Below, piece by piece: positions 57,497 through 64,000 of a stretch of 64,000 nt of DNA. A program made the translations under genes and the position numbers. Source of the stretch: Gillisella vitis (GTDB lineage: Bacteria > Pseudomonadota > Alphaproteobacteria > Rhizobiales > Rhizobiaceae); contig NZ_LMVL02000004.1 in NCBI RefSeq assembly GCF_001541345.2, positions 496,001 to 560,000 of the forward strand. Reading direction: 5' to 3'. Every line of letters starts with the position of its first letter. The stretch's first letter is position 1. The notes under the pieces are model-generated. The model ran no database searches and had not been told where the DNA came from. It saw only the letters and a list, made by a program, of their open reading frames with translations.

Positions 57497-57733
57497 TCAG
57501 CGTTCCGTCGGCGGACCGGCACGCTTCGCCTTTGTGAACCCCTTGTCATTTGCCATGAACCTTTGAAGCATCGGAACAACGAGTTTGGCTGGATCGACTG
57601 GTGCAGCTTCGCCAGCGGTGCGCGCAAGAATGGAAGCATAAGCCTGCAAGTCCCTGAACACCGCCGCGGGAAGCTCGACAGTAATCTTGACGGGCCGGTC
57701 GTCGGGAATGACTGATAGCCTAAGTTTCGTCAT
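57497..57733 (-). CDS. DUF2274 domain protein of trb clusters
   Basis: The 78-residue protein begins MTKLRLSVIPDDRPVKITV and continues with LPAAVFRDLQAYASILA, the signature of DUF2274, found almost only behind trbI in conjugative elements. It looks like a ribbon-helix-helix DNA-binding fold (a strand followed by two helices), though the target is unknown. It overlaps trbI by 4 nt (57730-57733) and is the last gene of the transfer operon. Confidence 0.85.
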   Translation of the reverse strand: MTKLRLSVIPDDRPVKITVELPAAVFRDLQAYASILARTAGEAAPVDPAKLVVPMLQRFMANDKGFTKAKRAGPPTER

Positions 57734-58950
57734 GTCGGTTCCTTCGCCGCTCCATAGGGTTTCATCACCAGATCGCGGTTGACGATAACGCGGACTGGAA
57801 AACCCGGCCGGATCGTCAGAGTCGGCTGAATGTTGAATTGGCGACCAACAATCTGCTGGCCGATGTCTGAGGCACTGTCTTGGGCGCTTTCGCGGATGGC
57901 GCTGGCAATATCGCTTTCATCGTCGGACGAGAGTTCCGTGCCGATACCGAGCAGCGTTGAGAGCGCAGCGGCCTTGAACAGCTGTCCCCAGTGATAATCG
58001 ACTTCGTCCTCGAGCCCGGAGAACCCTTGCGTATCCGCGCCCTGCAGACGCTCCAGCACGATGGACGAACCGTCCGGCATGATAAGGCGGTTCCAGACCA
58101 GCAGCACACGGCTCTGCCCGAAGGCAACCTGACTGTCGTATTGACCGATCAGGCGCGCGCCTTGCGGAATGAGCAGATGCGAGCCGGTCGGACTGTCATA
58201 GACGTGTTCCGTCACCTGCGCGGTGATCTGGCCGGGCAGATCGGATTTGATGCCGGTTATCAGGGCCGCGGGAATGATCGTGCCCGCCTGCACGACATAG
58301 GGAGACACCTTCTCCTGCACGCGGTCGGTACTGACGGTTTGCCGGTCAGTCTCGCCATTGAGGAAGGCGAGCTTGCGGTCCTGCATGTTTTGCGCGGACC
58401 CGGCGTCCAGCGATGGCGTCTCGGATGGAATCGGCATACCGGTGGCGGGATCGACGGCAGAAGTGGGTGCTATTACCGATGCGATTGTCTGGGCTCCCGT
58501 CGTTCGCTCCCCACGACTGTCAGTGAACAGCTTTGCCAGACGGGCGGCTTCGATCTCGGCAAGCCGGCGTTGCTCTTCGGGATCGACGCGCGGTGTCTGG
58601 ATGTTCGGTGTGACGATAGGCTTGCCCGCCTCCTGCGCCCGAAGGATCGGCCGACCGAGGTCGCCCGGCAACGCCGGACCCAGTTTCGGAATGTTGGTGT
58701 AATCTCTCGGCAGGCCGGCCAGGCCATCGGCAGGTGCCGTGTTGTCGGTATTATAGAGTTCAGTCGGGGACTGGCTACCGCGCCGATTGGTATCGAGCGC
58801 CCAGAACAGTGCCGCCGCAATGGCGATACTGGCCACGCCGCCGAGACCGATTAGCACCTTGCGCGACAGCCGCGTGACGCGTCGCGGCTCTGGCCGCAGG
58901 CGCAGTTCGGCCTGAAGGCTCACATCCGATGATTTTGCAGACCCTGTCAT
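57730..58950 (-). CDS. trbI: Conjugal transfer protein TrbI (VirB10-like)
   Basis: This 406-residue protein has a single N-terminal membrane helix (VLIGLGGVASIAIAAALFWAL), a Pro-rich periplasmic linker and a C-terminal beta-barrel domain with IPQGARLIGQYDSQVAFGQSRVLLVWNRL and GFSGLEDEVDYHWGQLF. These are the TrbI/VirB10 landmarks; the protein spans the envelope as part of the type IV secretion core complex. ATGA overlaps link it to trbG and DUF2274. Confidence 0.95.
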   Translation of the reverse strand: MTGSAKSSDVSLQAELRLRPEPRRVTRLSRKVLIGLGGVASIAIAAALFWALDTNRRGSQSPTELYNTDNTAPADGLAGLPRDYTNIPKLGPALPGDLGRPILRAQEAGKPIVTPNIQTPRVDPEEQRRLAEIEAARLAKLFTDSRGERTTGAQTIASVIAPTSAVDPATGMPIPSETPSLDAGSAQNMQDRKLAFLNGETDRQTVSTDRVQEKVSPYVVQAGTIIPAALITGIKSDLPGQITAQVTEHVYDSPTGSHLLIPQGARLIGQYDSQVAFGQSRVLLVWNRLIMPDGSSIVLERLQGADTQGFSGLEDEVDYHWGQLFKAAALSTLLGIGTELSSDDESDIASAIRESAQDSASDIGQQIVGRQFNIQPTLTIRPGFPVRVIVNRDLVMKPYGAAKEPT

Positions 58951-59987
58951 CGGCTGCGCTCCGAGGAGAACGGCGTAGTCCGCTTCGCCACTGATCGACC
59001 ATCGGTACGGACGATGCGAACATGCTTCTGGCTGTCCTTGTCGCCAAGCCGGAGTTCGGCAGCAGCGAACAGCCGATCGACGACATAATAGTTCTGACGG
59101 GCGCGGTAGTTGACCAGTTCGGAATTGCCGGACGGTCCGATCACGAACAGCGGCGGCATTTCGCCCTGTCCGATGCCGGACGGGAATTCGATGTAGACCT
59201 TTGCGCCATCGTCAAAGGCGCGCATTGGCCGCCATGGTGCTGCGTCGCCCTCGATGCGGTAACGGAAGTTCAGCTTCGAGATGTCGATGCCGGTGGCGAC
59301 CGCTTGCGTCTCCGCCGCTCTCGCATTCTGCCGTCGCAGCGCGACCAGCTGGTCCTGCGGATATTGCCAGGAGACCGATGCCATGTAGGTCGAAGGCGTG
59401 GACCGCAGTTCCAGATGGTAGGTGCGTCGATCGGTGTTGATGACCAGATTGGTCTGAAGATCGGGGCGCGTCGGCTTCACCAGAATATGCACTTGCTTTG
59501 ACGACGCCGTGCCGCTTTCAGTATCGCCGATGATCCAACGCACGGTGTCGCCGGCAGCCACAGGGCCGGAGCCAACCAATTGCTCGCCAGCCTGGAGGGC
59601 AATGTCCGTCACCTGTCCCGGTGCTGCGTAGACCTGATAGAGCGCGCCGCCCGAGAACGGATAGACCTGTACGGCATTGATGAAGCCTTCGCGGACCGGT
59701 TGGATGCGGGCGGCTTCGTTGGCCAGCGTAATCCGTGCCTTCGGATCGTCAGGTTCGGCCTTAGGCTTTTCCCCGTGGATCGGCTTCAACTGGCCGGGTA
59801 ACGGCAGGGGTTTCGGCAACTCGACCACCTTGACCAGACCCACCGGATCGGCAGTCAGCACGGCGGGTGCCGCATCGTCGTAGTCGATCTCCGGCGGGAT
59901 GTATTTCTTCGCGCAGCCGGCAAGCGCCGATGCGGATAATAGCGCTGCCAGCAGCAGTGATGCCCTTTTCCTGTATGCCCCCTTCAT
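58947..59987 (-). CDS. trbG: Conjugal transfer protein TrbG (VirB9-like lipoprotein)
   Basis: A 346-residue protein with a lipoprotein signal (LLAALLSASALAGC lipobox) and an exported body. ILVKPTRPDLQTNLVINTDRRTYHLELRS and SVSWQYPQDQ are hallmarks of TrbG/VirB9, the periplasmic component that connects the TrbI core to the outer membrane. It overlaps trbF and trbI by 4 nt each. Confidence 0.95.
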   Translation of the reverse strand: MKGAYRKRASLLLAALLSASALAGCAKKYIPPEIDYDDAAPAVLTADPVGLVKVVELPKPLPLPGQLKPIHGEKPKAEPDDPKARITLANEAARIQPVREGFINAVQVYPFSGGALYQVYAAPGQVTDIALQAGEQLVGSGPVAAGDTVRWIIGDTESGTASSKQVHILVKPTRPDLQTNLVINTDRRTYHLELRSTPSTYMASVSWQYPQDQLVALRRQNARAAETQAVATGIDISKLNFRYRIEGDAAPWRPMRAFDDGAKVYIEFPSGIGQGEMPPLFVIGPSGNSELVNYRARQNYYVVDRLFAAAELRLGDKDSQKHVRIVRTDGRSVAKRTTPFSSERSR

Positions 59988-60676
59988 TGCGAAAGCTCCT
60001 TCGACCAGTTGATTGCGTTGACGTAGACGCCGAGTGGATTGGCGCGCAGTTTGTCAGTGGTGCGCGGCGGTTGGACCACGACGGCCAAAATGGCGGTCCA
60101 GCGTTCGGTGGCAGAAAGCTGGCCGTTCTCGAACCGCCGCTCGGTCCAGGCAACGCGGAAACTGTCGGGCGAGGCGCGAATGACGCTGGAGATCTCGACG
60201 GCGATCTGGTTCTTGCCGACCTTCGTGAACGGGTCATTTACACGCGCGTAATCGTTGAGCGCGATCGCCCCGCGATCGGTGGTGTATTCGTAGGCGCGAA
60301 GCCAGTTCTGCCGCACGATGACGGGATCAGCCGGAATGCTGCGAACCTGCTCGATGAAACGGGCGAGATGCCAGGCGATCTGCGGATCGGTGGGCCGATA
60401 GTCGGTCACAGCAGAGGCAACGGCCTGCGCCTCGCCGAACTTGTCGATCTGCACCACCCATGGCACGACAGTCCCACGCGTCGATTGCCAGACCAGCGCC
60501 GATGCAAAACCGCCAGCCAGAAACAGAGAGCCGAAGGCCATCAGCCGCCAGTTTTTCGCCTGTACACGGGCAGACCCTATGCGCTCGTCCCAGACCTGCG
60601 CGGCCTTCTGGTAGGGCGTTTCGGGCTCCGGGGTCCGTTCGTAGCGCACGGAAGGTCGCCTAAAAATGTTCATCAT
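59984..60676 (-). CDS. trbF: Conjugal transfer protein TrbF (VirB8-like)
   Basis: The 230-residue bitopic protein has a short cytoplasmic tail with TPYQKAAQVWDERIGSA, a membrane helix (LMAFGSLFLAGGFASALVW) and a periplasmic NTF2-like domain with FIEQVRSIPADPVIVRQNWLRAY. These fit TrbF/VirB8, an assembly factor of the transfer channel. It overlaps trbL and trbG by 4 nt each. Confidence 0.95.
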   Translation of the reverse strand: MMNIFRRPSVRYERTPEPETPYQKAAQVWDERIGSARVQAKNWRLMAFGSLFLAGGFASALVWQSTRGTVVPWVVQIDKFGEAQAVASAVTDYRPTDPQIAWHLARFIEQVRSIPADPVIVRQNWLRAYEYTTDRGAIALNDYARVNDPFTKVGKNQIAVEISSVIRASPDSFRVAWTERRFENGQLSATERWTAILAVVVQPPRTTDKLRANPLGVYVNAINWSKELSQ

Positions 60677-62064
60677 CGGTCATCCTGGTTGAGAGAGACG
60701 GACATGGAGCCACCACCGTGATCCGCAGAGCGGACCGTGTGGGCAGCCGTGCTGACACCGTGACTGACGGTGCTGCTCCGCTTCATGCGTTGCGCCCATT
60801 CGGGCGGTGTCGAGGGCGATATGTCAGAGCCGGAGACGGCGGCGGAGGTTGCGGACTGCGAACCGGCAGACGATGGATCGTTGGCGGCTTCGGGTATGTC
60901 GACGCCGACGTCGTTCTTGCCGCCGGTCGCTTTCCATGCGGCGGCCTGTCCAGAGCGATAGCTGGAGCTCATGGATTGTGATGCGCCTGAGGCCATGGCC
61001 CTGCTCTTGTTCACGGCAAAACCCGCGGCTGCTTTTGCGACACCGGCAAAACCGGCAGCACCACCGCCGGTCCCTGTCGATCCAGCGGTTGCATCACCAA
61101 GACCGTATGCGGTCCTGGTGCCGCCAGCGAGTGTTGCCCCTCCCCTTGCCGCGCCGCTGACAGCACTTGCGGCAGCACCCAGTCCGGCCTTGGCACCCAT
61201 GTAACCGGCGGCTCCGAGACCGGCCGCGGCAAGACCGGTTCCGACGGCAGCGCCTGCTCCAAGTTGAGGGGCGCCAGACACCAGGCCACTGGCGATGCCG
61301 GGACCGAAAATCGACAGGCCCATCAAAGACAGCGCGCCCAGCACCAGCGACAGCGCCTCGGTGATGGTCGGTTGTTCGGAGAAGCCGGATGTGAACTCGT
61401 CGAACAGGCCGGAGCCGATGCCGACGATGACGGCCAGCACCAGAATCTTGACACCGGACGCGACGATGTTGCCGAGCACCTTTTCGGCGAGGAAGGATGT
61501 CTTGTTGAACAGCGCGAAGGGGATCAGGACGAAGCCCGCAAGCGTCGTCAGCTTGAACTCGATCAGCGTGACAAAAATCTGGATGGCGAGGATGAAAAAG
61601 GCGACAAGAACGATGACCCACGCGACCATCAGCACGAAGATCTGCACGAAGTTCTCAAAGAAGGCGATATAGCCCATCAGCTCGCCGGCCGCCTGGAGGA
61701 TGGGATTGCCCGCATCGATGCCGACCTGGGCCACACGGCCGGGCTGCAACAGTTCCGAAGCCGACAGACTGGAGCCACCGGCCTTGAGACCGAGCCCGGA
61801 AAAGCTCTCGAAGACGATGCCCGCGAGCCGGTTGAAGTTACCGATGATGAAGGCGAGAAAACCGATATAGAGCGTCTTCTTCACTAGCCGCTGCAGCACG
61901 TCCTCATCCGCGCCCCATGCCCAGAACAGACCGGCCAGCACGATATCGATGACGATCAGCGTCGAGGTGAGAAAGGCGACTTCGCCGCCGAGCAGGCCGA
62001 AGCCGCTGTCGATGTAGGCGGTGAAGGTTTCGAGGAAACGGTCGATGATACCGGTATTGTTCAT
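60673..62064 (-). CDS. trbL: Conjugal transfer protein TrbL (VirB6-like)
   Basis: ATG 62064 overlaps the trbK stop (ATGA) and starts the protein MNNTGIIDRFLETFTAYIDSG; the frame runs open 25 codons further but those lie within trbK. The 463-residue protein has about six membrane segments, then a Gly/Ala-rich region and a polar, Ser-rich tail rather variable in this family. TrbL is the polytopic channel subunit. 4-nt overlap with trbF at 60673-60676. Confidence 0.93.
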   Translation of the reverse strand: MNNTGIIDRFLETFTAYIDSGFGLLGGEVAFLTSTLIVIDIVLAGLFWAWGADEDVLQRLVKKTLYIGFLAFIIGNFNRLAGIVFESFSGLGLKAGGSSLSASELLQPGRVAQVGIDAGNPILQAAGELMGYIAFFENFVQIFVLMVAWVIVLVAFFILAIQIFVTLIEFKLTTLAGFVLIPFALFNKTSFLAEKVLGNIVASGVKILVLAVIVGIGSGLFDEFTSGFSEQPTITEALSLVLGALSLMGLSIFGPGIASGLVSGAPQLGAGAAVGTGLAAAGLGAAGYMGAKAGLGAAASAVSGAARGGATLAGGTRTAYGLGDATAGSTGTGGGAAGFAGVAKAAAGFAVNKSRAMASGASQSMSSSYRSGQAAAWKATGGKNDVGVDIPEAANDPSSAGSQSATSAAVSGSDISPSTPPEWAQRMKRSSTVSHGVSTAAHTVRSADHGGGSMSVSLNQDDR

Positions 62065-62348
62065 GGCGACGGCACCTCGCCGGTCTTCGGTGCGACCGGC
62101 CGATCGGTTGCGAAGAACCGGCGGCGGCTCTCCGCCCAAGCCTTGCGGCAGGCGGCATCATCGACAGCACCCATGCCAAGGTCACGGCAGCGCGCGAGCG
62201 CGGTCTTGACGGGCTCGCCGCCCGGACGCCCGATACTGGGGGCTTTTGCATCGGTTGCGTCTTCATCTTGCAGGGCCACAATTGCGGCGGTCAGCCCTGC
62301 ACCAAGTGCGAAGACGGCAAGTATCCGGGCGGCGATCTTCAGGTCCAT
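62061..62348 (-). CDS. trbK: Putative entry exclusion protein, TrbK-alt family
   Basis: A 95-residue protein with one N-terminal hydrophobic helix (AARILAVFALGAGLTAAIVAL) and a periplasmic part containing CRDLGMGAVDDAACRKAWAESRRRF, which is characteristic of the TrbK-alt family; there is no lipobox. It lies in the trbK position between trbJ and trbL. In this location the protein is thought to block uptake of a second copy of the element. Confidence 0.85.
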   Translation of the reverse strand: MDLKIAARILAVFALGAGLTAAIVALQDEDATDAKAPSIGRPGGEPVKTALARCRDLGMGAVDDAACRKAWAESRRRFFATDRPVAPKTGEVPSP

Positions 62349-62363
62349 TTGTCTCCGTGCTCC

Positions 62364-63143
62364 TCAATCGTGGAACATGCGAACGCTGGACGGGCTGTAG
62401 GCCGAGCCGGTCATAAAGCGGCTGAACTGCTCTCGGGCCTGTTCCTGTGCTGCGGCAGCCCTCGCCTGTTCCAGCGCACTGGCTCGGCCCTGCGCGGCGA
62501 GCATGGCCGTCAGATCAGAGATCTGTTTTGCCTGCACAGCCATGAGCTGGTTGCCGGCCTGGGTCGCCTGCAGCACACCGACTGCCGACTGGCTGGCATC
62601 GACCAGTTCGCTGGTTTGCTGTTGCGTGCCCTCGATATTGTCGACTGCCACGGCTCCCGCCTTCAGCGAATGCTCGAAAGCGGAAACCGATTGCTGCCAG
62701 CGCTGTTGCGCGGCCGAGACCAGCTGCGTTGCTGTCCGGTCTCCAGCGGCAAAATCGCGATAGGTGGCGTTGAACTGCTCGTCGATATTCTGGACGTCGT
62801 AGGCAAGCTGGTCCGCTTCCCCGAGCAGGTTCTTCATCTCGGAAAAATTGTCCTCGATCTGCGAGAGCATCGAGGTCGGCAGGCTGGTGAGGTTCTTCGC
62901 CTGATTTATCAGCATCTGGGCTTCGTTCTGAAGCGATGTGACCTGGTTCTTGATCTGCTCAAGTGCCCTGGCAGCCGAGAGCAGGTTCTGGCTGTAGTTG
63001 GTGGGGTCGTAGACAATCCGCCATGCGAAAGCCGGCGTCGCTAGAAATGGAACAGCGGCGCATGGCAGGACCAGAATTGCTGCGGCGCAGGCGAGTGAGC
63101 GGACGCGGCCTTTGAGGTCGGCACGGACAACGGTAGTCTTCAT
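62364..63143 (-). CDS. trbJ: Conjugal transfer protein TrbJ (VirB5-like)
   Basis: The 259-residue exported protein has a long signal peptide ending near ATPAFAW, then WRIVYDPTNYSQNLLSAARALEQI and long amphipathic helices, typical of TrbJ/VirB5, a minor pilus component. It overlaps trbE by 4 nt and is 15 nt from trbK. Confidence 0.93.
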   Translation of the reverse strand: MKTTVVRADLKGRVRSLACAAAILVLPCAAVPFLATPAFAWRIVYDPTNYSQNLLSAARALEQIKNQVTSLQNEAQMLINQAKNLTSLPTSMLSQIEDNFSEMKNLLGEADQLAYDVQNIDEQFNATYRDFAAGDRTATQLVSAAQQRWQQSVSAFEHSLKAGAVAVDNIEGTQQQTSELVDASQSAVGVLQATQAGNQLMAVQAKQISDLTAMLAAQGRASALEQARAAAAQEQAREQFSRFMTGSAYSPSSVRMFHD

Positions 63144-64000
63144 GGGGCAATCTCCTCTTCGGGTGACAGGGGGTTGGACGCCAGGCCAGTCGTCTTTTCC
63201 ACCGACTGGTCGATGACGTTGGTGAGGTCGGGAACAAGATCGGAGGCCCAGCGCAAGCCGTTGGCCTCGAGCCAGGCTTCAAGAAAGAAAGGGCGCGCGC
63301 CGTCGCGGATCAGTTCGTCGATCAGCGCATGGTCAGCCTTGGTGGATGCGGCGCAAAGCGTCAGCGCTACGGATCCAAGGCCAAGCTCGAACAGCCGGTT
63401 GCCTCTGCGGCTCTGGCAGTAATAGTCCCGTTTCGGGGTCGCCCTTGCGATGATCTCGATCTGGCGCGCATTCAAACCGAAGCGTTCATAGATAGAGGTA
63501 ATCTGTGGCTCGATGGCCCGCTCGTTGGCGAGGAAGATGCGCGTCGGGCAGCTTTCGACGATGACGGGCGCGATCGGCGAGGCCTCGATGTCGGCGAGCG
63601 ACTGCGAAGAGAAGACGACGCTGACATTCTTCTTGCGCAGCGTCTTCAGCCATTCCTTGATTTTCTGGGCGAAGCTGCCGTCGTCCAGCGCCCGCCAGCC
63701 TTCGTCGATGATCAGCAGGCTCGGCCGACCATCGAAGCGGGATTCGATCCGGTGGAACAGGTAGGAGAGAACGGCCGGCGCCGCTCCTGTGCCGATCAGC
63801 CCTTCGGTCTCGAAGGCCTGTACCTGCGCGTCCCCAAGCCATTCCATTTCCGCATCGAGGAGGCGACCATATGGGCCACCGATGCAGTAGGGCCGCAAAG
63901 CCTGCTTGAGCGCTGACGATTGCAGCAGTACCGTCAGGCCGGTGATGGTGCGCTCCACGACCGGTGCAGAAGCCAGGGACGTCAGCGCTGTCCAGAGATA
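63140..64000 (-). CDS. trbE: Conjugal transfer ATPase TrbE (VirB4-like), C-terminal part
   Basis: Only the last 287 residues are inside the window; the frame continues past base 64000 (YLWTALTSLASAPV precedes the first internal GTG codon at 63958, so that is not a start). Walker B and following helix read LLIIDEGWRALDD, and VVFSSQSLADIEAS is the arginine/Gln-rich motif of VirB4-type ATPases. ATP hydrolysis powers assembly of the transfer apparatus. It overlaps trbJ by 4 nt. Confidence 0.93.
   Translation of the reverse strand, partial: YLWTALTSLASAPVVERTITGLTVLLQSSALKQALRPYCIGGPYGRLLDAEMEWLGDAQVQAFETEGLIGTGAAPAVLSYLFHRIESRFDGRPSLLIIDEGWRALDDGSFAQKIKEWLKTLRKKNVSVVFSSQSLADIEASPIAPVIVESCPTRIFLANERAIEPQITSIYERFGLNARQIEIIARATPKRDYYCQSRRGNRLFELGLGSVALTLCAASTKADHALIDELIRDGARPFFLEAWLEANGLRWASDLVPDLTNVIDQSVEKTTGLASNPLSPEEEIAP

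Noticed and set aside
1..64000. CRISPR arrays, insertion sequences and complete tRNA or rRNA genes
   Set aside because: No regularly spaced short repeats, transposase genes or full tRNA cloverleaf sequences were seen by reading; a computed scan was not possible.

Overview
The window reads as a high-GC alphaproteobacterial replicon, most likely Rhizobiaceae (Agrobacterium/Allorhizobium/Rhizobium type). The basis is the protein families, the trb-type conjugation genes, and three GTTC-N7-GTTC motifs, the LexA box form known from alphaproteobacteria. No rRNA, complete tRNA, CRISPR array or transposase was seen. Species was not determined.

Region 1 (1-12.5 kb, + strand) is ordinary host sequence: the end of a GntR/FadR-type regulator overlapping a CynX-type MFS transporter, a large periplasmic alpha-2-macroglobulin-like protein overlapping penicillin-binding protein 1C (a standard pair), and a membrane chemotaxis receptor.

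Region 2 (12.5-28.6 kb) is a glycan and transport region. It has a UDP-glucuronate 4-epimerase-like enzyme, a UDP-HexNAc-type dehydrogenase, five glycosyltransferases of three kinds, a polysaccharide deacetylase-like protein and a small methyltransferase. Inside it lies a four-gene oligopeptide-type ABC importer operon (fused double ATPase, binding protein, two permeases), every junction overlapping by 4 nt.

Region 3 (28.6-38.5 kb) holds a small cyclic-nucleotide-binding protein behind an ABC-exporter-like protein whose nucleotide-binding domain has lost its catalytic residues, then the sbcD-sbcC nuclease pair and a soluble chemotaxis receptor with a tandem 90-residue repeat.

Region 4 (about 38.9-64 kb, running off the right edge) looks like part of an integrative and conjugative element. 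At the right are trbE(partial)-J-K-L-F-G-I plus a DUF2274 gene, almost all joined by ATGA overlaps. To their left is a genome-defence cargo: a two-gene DNA methylase plus putative PD-(D/E)XK nuclease unit, then a PLD-SNF2 helicase, Eco57I-like methylase and RecF-like ATPase matching the helicase-methylase-ATPase (Hma) layout, then a NucS-like nuclease. These six genes all lie on the - strand and could form one transcription unit. A DUF262/DUF1524 (GmrSD-like) protein and a protein with duplicated HTH-like segments lie on the + strand. Three GTTC-N7-GTTC motifs sit in the gaps of this cargo, suggesting SOS control of defence and/or transfer. A 13-nt match to the 3' end of initiator tRNA next to a hairpin near 38.93-38.98 kb is a candidate, unproven, element boundary.
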